Of a stretch of 6,301 bases of DNA, positions 1-6,301 are shown piece by piece. Origin of the DNA: an uncultured beta proteobacterium. Lineage in GTDB: Bacteria; Pseudomonadota; Gammaproteobacteria; Burkholderiales; Burkholderiaceae. Below the pieces are notes generated by a model. The model had not been told where the DNA came from. It was given only the letters and a program-made list of their open reading frames with translations, and made no database searches. Within the stretch, counting starts at the first letter, position 1; every line of letters begins with the position of its first letter. The DNA lies in NCBI GenBank assembly GCA_903944255.1, contig CAJARE010000153.1:1-6301 (forward strand), read 5' to 3'. The position numbers and the translations under genes were made by a program.

Positions 1-1256
1 CTTCCCGTGTGCATGACGGCCAATTCTTTGCGTTGCCACAATCTCCACAGCTTTTTAAACAATTATTAATGGTGGCTGGTTTTGATCGCTACTATCAAAT
101 TACAAAATGTTTTCGTGACGAAGATTTACGCGCAGATCGTCAGCCTGAATTTACTCAGATTGATTGTGAAACGGCATTCTTAAACGAAATAGAAATTCGT
201 GATTTGTTTGAAAACATGATTCGCCATATTTTCAAGAAGACTATGAGCGTCGAGTTGCCTAATCCATTTCCAACTATGCCTTATTCAGAAGGCATGGCGC
301 GTTTTGGCTCTGATAAGCCAGACTTGCGTGTGAACTTTGAGTTCACAGAACTGACGGACTTGATGAAAGATGTTGATTTCAAGGTTTTCTCAGGTGCTGC
401 TAATCAAGCTGGTGGGCGCGTAGTTGGTTTATGTGTTCCAGGTGGCGCCTCAATTAGTCGGAGTGAAATTGATGACTACACACAATTTGTGAGCATCTAT
501 GGCGCTAAAGGTTTGGCGTGGATTAAGGTGAACTCAGTTGCGGAGGGCCGTAATGGCTTGCAATCTCCGATTGTGAAGAACTTGCATGATGCAGCGATTG
601 AAGGCATTTTGAAGCGCACCGGTGCAAAAGATGGCGATATTATTTTCTTCGGTGCTGATAAAGAAAAAGTGGTGAACGATGCGATAGGTAATTTGCGTTT
701 GCGTATTGGCCATTCCGCTTGGGGTAAAGAGCATGGCCTCTTTACTGAAGGTTGGAAACCGCTATGGGTAGTTGATTTCCCCATGTTTGATTACGATGAA
801 GGTGAAGCCCGTTGGGTAGCTTGCCATCATCCGTTCACAAGCCCCAAAGATGAGCATATGAAGTATCTCGAGTCTGATCCAGGTAAATGTTTGGCTAAAG
901 CCTATGACATGGTCCTCAATGGCAGTGAAATCGGCGGAGGCTCTGTCCGTATTCATCAAGAAACGATTCAAAGTCAGGTATTCCGTGCCCTCAAGATTGG
1001 TGCCGAGGAAGCGCAAGCTAAATTTGGTTTCTTATTGGATGCTCTTCAGTATGGCGCTCCTCCTCATGGTGGTATTGCATTTGGCTTAGATCGTATCGTT
1101 ACCATGATGACTGGTGCTGATTCGATTCGTGACGTGATTGCCTTCCCTAAGACACAGCGTGCTCAGTGCTTGTTAACCCAAGCCCCTAGTCCTGTAGATG
1201 AGCGTCAGTTGCGCGAATTGCATATTCGTTTACGCCAAGCTGCGCCCGCTGCTTAA
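1..1256 (+). CDS. aspS: Aspartyl-tRNA synthetase (class II), 3' part, cut by left edge
   Basis: Cytoplasmic enzyme that charges tRNA with aspartate using ATP. The frame is open from base 3 (S-R-V-H-D-G), so the GTG at 9 is an internal valine and not a start. By comparison with E. coli AspRS (590 aa), about 180 N-terminal residues, the anticodon-binding OB fold and linker, lie outside the window. Counting that valine as 1: QSPQLFKQLLM (11-21) and class II motif 2 FRDEDLRADRQPEFTQID (35-52, ATP-contacting R36) come first. The bacterial GAD insertion follows (roughly 107-239), then HHPFTSP (273-279), NGSEIGGGSVRIH (304-316) and motif 3 GGIAFGLDRIV (354-364, R362). The C-terminus is complete and ends at TAA 1254-1256. 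Many Burkholderiales annotate this enzyme as a non-discriminating Asp/Asn ligase working with GatCAB. The residues that would decide this are in the missing N-terminal domain, so specificity is open. nudB follows after 21 bases. Confidence 0.98.
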   Translation, partial: SRVHDGQFFALPQSPQLFKQLLMVAGFDRYYQITKCFRDEDLRADRQPEFTQIDCETAFLNEIEIRDLFENMIRHIFKKTMSVELPNPFPTMPYSEGMARFGSDKPDLRVNFEFTELTDLMKDVDFKVFSGAANQAGGRVVGLCVPGGASISRSEIDDYTQFVSIYGAKGLAWIKVNSVAEGRNGLQSPIVKNLHDAAIEGILKRTGAKDGDIIFFGADKEKVVNDAIGNLRLRIGHSAWGKEHGLFTEGWKPLWVVDFPMFDYDEGEARWVACHHPFTSPKDEHMKYLESDPGKCLAKAYDMVLNGSEIGGGSVRIHQETIQSQVFRALKIGAEEAQAKFGFLLDALQYGAPPHGGIAFGLDRIVTMMTGADSIRDVIAFPKTQRAQCLLTQAPSPVDERQLRELHIRLRQAAPAA

Positions 1257-1277
1257 ATTAGCTCAGCAGTACCCATC

Positions 1278-1721
1278 TTGAAAATCCCTATTTCAGTTTT
1301 AGTAGTCATCTATAAATTGAATGGGGATGTTTTATTGATTGAACGTGCAGATCGCAATCAATTTTGGCAATCTGTTACTGGGAGCCTTGATGCTCCTGAT
1401 GAAGCTTTAGCTCAAGCTGCAAGCCGTGAAGTCTTTGAAGAAACCGGTATATCGATAGAGAAATTACCCCCTGAATCACTGCAGAATATGCATCATCAGA
1501 TTGAGTATGAAATCTATCCCGCATGGCGTTTTCGTTATGCTCTGGGCATTACCCGAAACACTGAGCATTGGTTCTCTTTAAAAGTGCCTGATGATATTCA
1601 GATTCAGCTTGCTCCACGTGAACATATTGCTTATCAATGGCTGCCTTATCAGGATGCCGCTAAGCAATGTTTTTCTCCTAGCAATGGCGAAGCAATTTTG
1701 AAATTATTTTCAGGACTTTGA
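1278..1721 (+). CDS. nudB: Nudix dihydroneopterin triphosphate pyrophosphatase, TTG start
   Basis: Predicted NudB (147 aa; the E. coli protein is about 150). It would remove pyrophosphate from dihydroneopterin triphosphate in tetrahydrofolate synthesis, in the cytoplasm. The N-terminus KIPISVLVVIY, followed by VLLIERAD and FWQSVTGS (29-36), is typical of the family. The Nudix box spans residues 35-58, ending REVFEETGI with the metal-binding glutamates E51, E54 and E55. The spacing from the box glycine to REVFEE is one residue longer than the textbook G-x5-E-x7-REUxEExGU, a form I associate with betaproteobacterial NudB. The start is TTG 1278. The frame is bounded upstream by the aspS stop, and the stretch between holds no ATG or GTG in frame. 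No clear Shine-Dalgarno is present, so coupling to aspS translation is likely. A general Nudix hydrolase is the alternative, but the aspS neighbour favours NudB. Confidence 0.88.
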   Translation: MKIPISVLVVIYKLNGDVLLIERADRNQFWQSVTGSLDAPDEALAQAASREVFEETGISIEKLPPESLQNMHHQIEYEIYPAWRFRYALGITRNTEHWFSLKVPDDIQIQLAPREHIAYQWLPYQDAAKQCFSPSNGEAILKLFSGL

Positions 1722-1736
1722 GATCTGAAGAATGAT

Positions 1737-1750
1737 GGAATAAGGAATAA
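1737..1750 (+). repeat. Tandem GGAATAA x2, containing the likely RBS of the ABC exporter gene
   Basis: Two perfect adjacent copies of GGAATAA (1737-1743 and 1744-1750). Their junction makes AAGGA (1742-1746), the only Shine-Dalgarno-like stretch before the ATG at 1760. The 13-base gap to the ATG is longer than the usual 5-9. The second copy also supplies an in-frame TAA (1748-1750) that closes the exporter frame upstream, which fixes 1760 as the first possible start. The repeat is certain; the ribosome-binding role is inferred. Confidence 0.5.
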
Positions 1751-1759
1751 GATAGAGCG

Positions 1760-3583
1760 ATGAGACATTCATCGGGGCACCATCGTAGTAGCGCAGATTC
1801 AAGAACACCTCAAAGAGGTGATTGGTACGTTATCCGTGATCTCTTACCCTATCTCTTGGAGTATCGCTTTAGAGTAGCTTTTGCTTTGAGCTGTTTGGTT
1901 GCAGCTAAGTTTGCCAATCTAGGCATTCCTATCTTAATGAAAGAGTTGATTGACTCTTTAGACATTAAAGCAGGCTCTCCCCAGGCGCTACTTGTCGTGC
2001 CGGTTGGCATCATTGTTGCTTATGGTTTATTAAGAATTTCTGCCTCAATGTTTAATGAGCTACGTGAGGCTTTATTTGCCCGCGTGACACAAAATGCAGT
2101 TCGTAAGGTTGCGCTACAGGTTTTTGAGCATTTGCATTCTTTAGCGCTCAGTTTTCATTTGGCTCGTCAGACTGGTGGTGTCAGTCGCGATATTGAACGC
2201 GGTACGCGCGGCATTCAGTCGCTGATTTCCTATTCTCTGTACAGCATTCTTCCTACTCTTGTTGAGTTCTGCTTAGTACTGGGCTACTTTGCCTATGCCT
2301 ATGACATCTGGTTTGCAGCGATTACCTTTGCAGCCTTAGTTTTATATATTGTTTTCACGATTGTTGTAACAGAATGGCGTACGCACTATCGCCGCACCAT
2401 GAATGATATGGATTCCAAGGCCAATCAAAAGGCAATCGACTCCTTATTGAACTTTGAAACAGTGAAGTATTTTGGTAATGAGGCCTTTGAGGCGAGTCGT
2501 TACGATGAAAACTTATTACGTTATCAAGTGGCAGCGGTCAAGTCACAAAAAACATTAGCTGTTCTCAATTTAGGCCAACAAATCATTATTGCTGTTGGTT
2601 TGGTGTTGATATTGTGGCGAGCCACTATTGGTGTCGTTAATGGCACTATGACCTTAGGCGATCTTGTCTTGGTTAATACACTCATGATTCAGTTATATAT
2701 CCCTTTAAATTTCTTGGGCGTGATCTATCGTGAAATTAAGCAGGCTTTAACAGATATGGATCGAATGTTTTCTTTGCTCAATACTGATAAAGAGATCGCT
2801 GATTCAACGGATGCCAAAGTATTGCAGATCCATAATCATGGCTTAGGCCCAGATATTCGGTTTGAGCACGTCTCGTTTCACTATGACAGCAAACGAGAAA
2901 TCTTAAGAGACGTCAGCTTTAATATTCCTGCTGGAACGATTACAGCGGTTGTAGGTCAGAGCGGTGCCGGTAAAAGTACTTTAGCTAGATTGCTCTTTCG
3001 TTTTTACGATGTGCAAACAGGAAAAATATTAATCGATGGTCAAAATATTGAGGATGTCACTCAAGCAAGCTTGCGTAAGGCGATTGGCATCGTACCGCAG
3101 GATACCGTTCTATTCAATGACACTATTGGATACAACATCGCTTACGGCAATCCCTCAGCCTCAATTGAAGAGGTGCATGAGGCTGCTAGAGCAGCACAGA
3201 TTGATGGTTTTATTAAACGCCTACCCGATGGCTATGAAGCACAAGTTGGTGAGCGGGGGTTAAAACTTTCTGGCGGTGAAAAGCAGCGTGTGGCGATAGC
3301 AAGAACTTTGCTAAAAAAACCTGCCATGCTGATTTTTGATGAGGCTACTTCGGCATTAGATTCAAAAACGGAGAGGGCTTTTCAAGAAGAGCTACTGAGC
3401 TTAGCTAAAAATCGCACCACTCTCATTATTGCCCACAGACTTTCGACCATTATTCATGCTGATCAGATATTGGTCATGGATCATGGGCAAATTGTGGAGC
3501 GTGGAACCCATTTTGAGCTATTGGCTGCCAATGGTCGCTACACTGAGATGTGGCAAATGCAAGAGCGAGCGACGCTTGATTAG
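1760..3583 (+). CDS. atm1: Atm1-type ABC half-transporter (thiol / heavy-metal exporter)
   Basis: Homodimeric inner-membrane ABC exporter of the Atm1/ABCB7/HMT1 family, 607 aa and full length. A soluble N-terminus (1-36, with H3, H7 and H8) precedes about six membrane segments, roughly 38-60, 76-93, 158-180, 183-204, 272-290 and 300-322. The cytoplasmic stretch NFETVKYFGNEAFEASRYDE (231-250) is a strong mark of this family. R207, R211, N270 and Q273 (N-x-x-Q) line up, one residue offset, with glutathione-contacting residues I recall from Novosphingobium Atm1. The ATPase domain is intact: Walker A GQSGAGKST (399-407, K405), Q-loop Q447, signature LSGGEKQ (503-509), Walker B LIFDE (524-528, catalytic E528), D-loop SALD and H559. 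Substrates in this family are glutathione-linked species such as GSSG, persulfides and metal-thiol conjugates; the exact one cannot be read here. The ATG at 1760 is the first start after an in-frame stop at 1748. The kinase gene begins 9 bases after its TAG. Confidence 0.93.
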   Translation: MRHSSGHHRSSADSRTPQRGDWYVIRDLLPYLLEYRFRVAFALSCLVAAKFANLGIPILMKELIDSLDIKAGSPQALLVVPVGIIVAYGLLRISASMFNELREALFARVTQNAVRKVALQVFEHLHSLALSFHLARQTGGVSRDIERGTRGIQSLISYSLYSILPTLVEFCLVLGYFAYAYDIWFAAITFAALVLYIVFTIVVTEWRTHYRRTMNDMDSKANQKAIDSLLNFETVKYFGNEAFEASRYDENLLRYQVAAVKSQKTLAVLNLGQQIIIAVGLVLILWRATIGVVNGTMTLGDLVLVNTLMIQLYIPLNFLGVIYREIKQALTDMDRMFSLLNTDKEIADSTDAKVLQIHNHGLGPDIRFEHVSFHYDSKREILRDVSFNIPAGTITAVVGQSGAGKSTLARLLFRFYDVQTGKILIDGQNIEDVTQASLRKAIGIVPQDTVLFNDTIGYNIAYGNPSASIEEVHEAARAAQIDGFIKRLPDGYEAQVGERGLKLSGGEKQRVAIARTLLKKPAMLIFDEATSALDSKTERAFQEELLSLAKNRTTLIIAHRLSTIIHADQILVMDHGQIVERGTHFELLAANGRYTEMWQMQERATLD

Positions 3584-3592
3584 AATAGCTAG

Positions 3593-4930
3593 ATGACTGA
3601 ATCCTTAAGCACCGAAGCAATCCTGAAGAAAGCCTTTGCAGCAGCAGTGGCAGTGGCAGATCCGCAGTTGATTGTTCCGCAGTATCTGGCCAAGATCTTT
3701 CCCCCAGGACATGAGCCTCAGGGAAGGTGCTTAGTGGTAGGGGCGGGCAAAGCCAGTGCCTCTATGGCAAGTGCATTAGAGGCTTATGCGAAAGTCCATT
3801 GGCCAAAAGTTTCGATAGAGGGTGTAGTGCTGACTCGTTATGGTCATAGCTCTCCAACAACCCATATCAAAATCGTTGAGGCAGGACATCCAGTGCCTGA
3901 TCAGGCTGGTATGAACGGAGCTAGGGCAGTTTTAGCCCTAGCAAAACAGTTGCAAGCCGAAGATGTATTGATTGCATTGGTTTCTGGTGGAGGATCTAGT
4001 TTATTGACTTTGCCACAAGAGGGAATCAGCATTGATGACATGCGCGCTACAACAGAAACTCTTTTACGTAGTGGCGCACCCATTGAAGAAATGAATATAG
4101 TGCGCAAGCATTTATCTGCGATTTTAGGAGGCAATCTTGCTAGGGTTGCTATGAGTCGAGGTGCGCGAGTTGAAGCCCTGTTAATTTCTGATGTTACTGG
4201 GGATCAGCCCGCAGACATCGCCAGTGGTCCTTGCGCAGCTGACTATTCAACTTATCAGGATGCTCTGAATATCTTTGAAAAGTATCGCCTTGGGGAGGAT
4301 GTCATTCCTGCATCAGTGATGAATCATCTTCTACAAGGTGCAGCTGGACAAAAGCCCGAGACTTTAAAAGAGCATGATTTAAAGAATGCACAAGTGACTA
4401 ATCATGTCATTGCAACAGCTTATAAAAGTCTAGAGGCTGCAGCAGAGTATGTTCGTAGTCAAGGTTATGAGCCTATTGTATTGGGCGACACTATCACTGG
4501 TGAGGCGCAAGAAGTTGGGGTTGAACAAGCGAATCTAGTGCGCGAGCATTTTGCTAAAGGTGGTAAGCCTTTAGCATTCATCTCTGGTGGTGAATGTACT
4601 GTAACGATTCCTCTGGGTATTAAGGGGCGTGGTGGCCGTTGTAGTGAATACCTACTCTCTCTTTTTGCCGCAAGTTCGGATTTACCAAAAATGGCTGCTT
4701 TGGCAGCTGATACTGATGGAATTGATGGTAGCGAAAAGAATGCGGGGGCGTGGTTTGACGGCGACATTCGAAAAACAGGTCAAGCTCAGGGTTTAAAACC
4801 AGAAACATTTTTATCGGCACATGATTGTTATGGTTTTTTTGCAGAATTAGGGGCTTTAGTAGAAACTGGTCCTACACTAACGAATGTGAATGATTTCCGC
4901 ATCATCTTGATAGATCAATCAAATGCCTAA
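3593..4930 (+). CDS. ttuD: Type-2 glycerate kinase (GckA/TtuD, DUF4147 + MOFRL)
   Basis: Cytoplasmic glycerate 2-kinase, 445 aa, making 2-phosphoglycerate from D-glycerate with ATP. It feeds glyoxylate, tartronate or hydroxypyruvate carbon into glycolysis. Homologues are often labelled 'hydroxypyruvate reductase TtuD', but the fold is that of the kinase family. The N-terminal DUF4147 domain (about 7-240) has GAGKAS (50-55), SGGGSSLL (131-138) and DVTGDQPADIASGP (200-213). The C-terminal MOFRL domain (about 325-435) has SGGECTVT (331-338), GRGGRCSEYLL (345-355), AADTDGIDGS (371-380) and TGPTLTNVNDF (425-435). The usual glyoxylate-pathway partners (gcl, hyi, tartronate semialdehyde reductase) are not in the window. 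The ATG at 3593 lies 9 bases after the exporter stop with no Shine-Dalgarno, suggesting translational coupling. The 3' end overlaps pyrC by 8 bases. In the GGRxxE motif this copy has C-S where I recall N plus a small or polar residue in other members. Confidence 0.93.
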   Translation: MTESLSTEAILKKAFAAAVAVADPQLIVPQYLAKIFPPGHEPQGRCLVVGAGKASASMASALEAYAKVHWPKVSIEGVVLTRYGHSSPTTHIKIVEAGHPVPDQAGMNGARAVLALAKQLQAEDVLIALVSGGGSSLLTLPQEGISIDDMRATTETLLRSGAPIEEMNIVRKHLSAILGGNLARVAMSRGARVEALLISDVTGDQPADIASGPCAADYSTYQDALNIFEKYRLGEDVIPASVMNHLLQGAAGQKPETLKEHDLKNAQVTNHVIATAYKSLEAAAEYVRSQGYEPIVLGDTITGEAQEVGVEQANLVREHFAKGGKPLAFISGGECTVTIPLGIKGRGGRCSEYLLSLFAASSDLPKMAALAADTDGIDGSEKNAGAWFDGDIRKTGQAQGLKPETFLSAHDCYGFFAELGALVETGPTLTNVNDFRIILIDQSNA

Positions 4931-5978
4931 TAGCCCTACAGAAATTCAACTCATCCAGCCAGATGACTGGCATTTACACATTCGTGATGGTGCTGTTATG
5001 AAGGATGTATTGGCTGACACAGCCAGACAATTTGCGCGCGCCATCATCATGCCGAACTTAAAACCACCGGTTACTACAGTGGAATTAGCACATGCTTATC
5101 GCTCACGTATAGAAGCGAACTTGAAATCTCTTGGCATCAATAGTTTTGAGCCTCTGATGACCCTGTACCTGACAGACAATACTTCGGCTGATGAAGTGCG
5201 CAAAGCCAAGACTGAAGGAATTGTCGGCTTCAAGCTTTATCCGGCCGGAGCCACAACCAATAGTGATGCTGGAGTAAGCGATATTCGGCATTGCTACAAA
5301 GCGCTGGAAGCGATGCAGGAAGTTGGGATGCTTTTTTTAGTTCATGGTGAAGTAACCCATTCCGATATTGATATCTTTGATCGAGAAGCAGTCTTTATTG
5401 ATCAAATACTAGAGCCATTGCGTAGAGATTTTCCGCAGCTCAAAATGGTGTTTGAACACATCACTACTAAACAAGCTGCACACTATGTGCGTGATGCCGT
5501 TGCAACAGGGAATACCTTAGCAGCTACTATTACTCCGCAACATCTACTCATGAATCGTAATGCGATTTTTTCTGGTGGTATTCGTCCACACAATTACTGT
5601 TTACCAGTGCTAAAGCGTGAAGAGCATCGTGTTGCACTATTAGAGGCTGCTACTAGTGGCAATCCCCGTTTCTTTTTGGGAACCGATAGTGCACCCCATG
5701 CAAAGGGAGATAAAGAGGCGGCTTGCGGTTGTGCCGGTTGCTATAGCGCTTTTAATGCCTTAGGTTTATATGCCGAGGCATTTGAAAGTGTGAATCAGTT
5801 AGAAAAATTAGAAGGCTTCGCGAGTTTTTTTGGTCCGGATTTTTATTCTTTGCCGCGCAATAGTAAAAAAATTACCCTCAAGAAGCAAGCGCAAAGCATT
5901 CCACAAGAGTTGCCTTTGGGCGATGCCACGATTGTTCCGCTACGTGCCGGTGAAACGATTGCATGGTCACTGGTTTAA
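4923..5978 (+). CDS. pyrC: Dihydroorotase, PyrC (E. coli type)
   Basis: Zinc amidohydrolase of pyrimidine synthesis that interconverts N-carbamoyl-aspartate and dihydroorotate in the cytoplasm. It has 351 aa, against 348 for E. coli PyrC, and is collinear with it. The binuclear metal site is complete: H17 and H19 (DDWHLHIRDG), the lysine to be carboxylated K104 (GFKLYP), H141 (HGEVTH), H179 (FEHITTK) and D255 (GTDSAPHA). R21, N45 and H259 are the expected substrate contacts. The mobile catalytic loop keeps its threonine pair T111-T112 (ATTNS). The cysteine-rich GCAGCYSA (269-276) and the C-terminal AGETIAWSL are also typical. The ATG at 4923 lies inside the kinase gene, 8 bases before its stop ends. 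No Shine-Dalgarno is visible in front of it, so terminating ribosomes probably start it. An earlier start would extend past the normal family N-terminus. Confidence 0.97.
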   Translation: MPNSPTEIQLIQPDDWHLHIRDGAVMKDVLADTARQFARAIIMPNLKPPVTTVELAHAYRSRIEANLKSLGINSFEPLMTLYLTDNTSADEVRKAKTEGIVGFKLYPAGATTNSDAGVSDIRHCYKALEAMQEVGMLFLVHGEVTHSDIDIFDREAVFIDQILEPLRRDFPQLKMVFEHITTKQAAHYVRDAVATGNTLAATITPQHLLMNRNAIFSGGIRPHNYCLPVLKREEHRVALLEAATSGNPRFFLGTDSAPHAKGDKEAACGCAGCYSAFNALGLYAEAFESVNQLEKLEGFASFFGPDFYSLPRNSKKITLKKQAQSIPQELPLGDATIVPLRAGETIAWSLV

Positions 5979-6034
5979 GCCAAACTCTTTAATTTCCGAA
6001 CCAAAATAGTCTGACTGCGTTAGACTGCAGTCGC
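5979..6034 (+). promoter_or_regulatory. pyrC-rnpB spacer with probable rnpB promoter
   Basis: This 56-base gap should carry the rnpB promoter, since the stable RNA needs strong transcription and its 5' end lies just downstream. Two weak sigma-70 readings are possible. One is TAGACT (6021-6026) as the -10, correctly placed for a start near 6033-6035 but with no good -35 (GAACCA-like at 5998). The other is TGGTCA (5964-5969) with TTTAAT (5988-5993), 18-base spacing, which would give a start near 6000 and a leader of about 35 bases to be trimmed. No intrinsic terminator with a T-run follows pyrC, so read-through into rnpB is also possible. The sequence does not decide between these. Confidence 0.35.
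6013..6032 (+). repeat. GACTGC direct repeat and GACTGCAGTC palindrome before rnpB
   Basis: GACTGC occurs at 6013-6018 and 6023-6028, spaced 10 bases start to start. The second copy runs into GCAGTC (6027-6032), making a perfect 10-base palindrome at 6023-6032. Further upstream, AGTCTGA (6008-6014) can pair with TTAGACT (6020-6026) around CTGCG, with one G-T wobble. The symmetry is plain in the sequence. A role as operator, RNA processing hairpin or transcription-start element is only a guess. Confidence 0.5.
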
Positions 6035-6301
6035 AGAGTCAATTGGGCAATCGCCGCCTCTTTAGTGAGGGGGAGGAAAGTCCGGACTCCATAGGGAAGG
6101 GTGATGGCTAACGGCCATCCACGGCGACGTGAGGAATAGGGCCACAGAGACGAGCGTATTTAGTTACGGTGAAACGCGGTAACCTCCACCCGGAGCAATC
6201 CCAAGTAAGCAGGCGATGAGGCGTCCCGCTGAGTCTGCGGGTAGGGAGCTTGAGCCGTCAGGTAACTGCCGGCCTAGAGGAATGATTGCCCCTAGATGCA
6301 A
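6035..6301 (+). ncRNA. rnpB: RNase P RNA, bacterial class A, 3' end cut by right edge
   Basis: Catalytic RNA of ribonuclease P, which matures tRNA 5' ends with the RnpA protein. Conserved core blocks appear in order: GAGGAAAGTCCGG (6073-6085), ACAGAGA (6144-6150), CTCCACCCGGAGCAA (6184-6198), GGGTAGG (6239-6245, likely the GGU that binds tRNA CCA) and GGCCTAGAGGAATGA (6271-6285). Visible helices: P2 is a perfect 8-bp pair, GGGCAATC (6045-6052) with GATTGCCC (6284-6291). P3 is short, CCTC/GAGG (6057-6060/6067-6070). P8 is GATGGC/GCCATC (6103-6108/6114-6119). P12 is only CGTA/TACG (6155-6158/6165-6168). P18 is capped by a GTAA tetraloop (6262-6265). There is no room for the P13/P14 domain of E. 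coli. The 5' end is set by alignment to E. coli and may be off by a few bases. The 3' strand of P1 and the terminator lie beyond the window. I estimate a total of a little over 300 nt, against 377 in E. coli. Confidence 0.97.

Noticed and set aside
497..1016. Open frames on the minus strand and a 61-codon plus-strand frame inside aspS
   Set aside because: They lie wholly within a highly conserved synthetase, have no family-like motifs and no ribosome-binding sites. They are shadows of the aspS frame.
3311..3320. In-phase A7 run (CTA AAA AAA C) in the exporter gene, a possible -1 frameshift site just before Walker B
   Set aside because: The heptamer is in the right phase, but a -1 shift reaches a stop after six codons. 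It would give an ATPase without Walker B, there is no obvious stimulatory structure, and KK here is ordinary coding.
3901..4820. Several minus-strand open frames of 66-100 codons across the glycerate kinase gene
   Set aside because: They are antisense to conserved motifs, low in recognisable protein features, and without start signals.
4834..4840. T7 run in phase within the glycerate kinase gene
   Set aside because: It simply encodes G-F-F. The -1 frame ends after a short tail and adds no recognisable domain.
5332..5339. T TTT TTA slippery heptamer in phase within pyrC
   Set aside because: A shift would end three codons later at TGA, destroying the metal site. The L-F-L residues are normal for the strand before HGEVTH, so coincidence is the better reading.
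5979..6026. A rho-independent terminator after pyrC
   Set aside because: The only hairpin (6008-6026) is weak, contains a wobble pair and has no T-run after it.
1..6301. A hidden mobile, defence or otherwise novel multi-gene system
   Set aside because: Every base range over 60 nt is accounted for by recognised core genes or rnpB. No transposase, integrase, att-like repeat, CRISPR repeat or orphan coding sequence is visible, and composition looks even along the window.

Overview
The window is one all-plus-strand run of housekeeping genes with almost no intergenic DNA. It most resembles a betaproteobacterium of the Burkholderiales, and the best guess is a Polynucleobacter-like freshwater bacterium. 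Three things point that way. The order aspS-nudB is typical of the Burkholderiales. The RNase P RNA has the short betaproteobacterial core, for example its GGTGAAACGCGGTAACC segment. The base composition is AT-leaning, judged by eye at roughly the mid-40s % GC, with tight spacing, which fits a streamlined Polynucleobacter better than a GC-rich Burkholderia or Ralstonia. The taxonomy is inference.

Layout: (1) 1-1256, the 3' two thirds of aspS, cut by the left edge. (2) 1278-1721, nudB, a Nudix pyrophosphatase of folate synthesis, with a TTG start. (3) 1760-3583, a full-length Atm1-type ABC half-transporter. (4) 3593-4930, a type-2 glycerate kinase (GckA/TtuD, DUF4147 + MOFRL). (5) 4923-5978, pyrC, overlapping the previous gene by 8 bases. 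(6) about 6035 to the right edge, rnpB, the RNase P RNA, cut at its 3' end. The only sizeable spacer (5979-6034) lies in front of rnpB and holds a compact set of repeated and palindromic GACTGC elements.

Genes 1-5 look like a single read-through unit. The gaps are 21 and 38 bases, then 9 bases, then an 8-base overlap. No intrinsic terminator is visible between them. The gene products serve unrelated jobs: tRNA charging, folate synthesis, export of glutathione-linked thiol, sulfur or metal species, glycerate phosphorylation and pyrimidine synthesis. This looks like a genome-compaction operon rather than a pathway. No mobile element, CRISPR array, toxin-antitoxin or defence gene is visible, and I see no sign of a new multi-gene system. 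The most interesting points are local: a minimal P12 helix in rnpB, an identical hexaloop on two rnpB hairpins, the palindrome at the rnpB 5' end, and translation starts without Shine-Dalgarno sequences.
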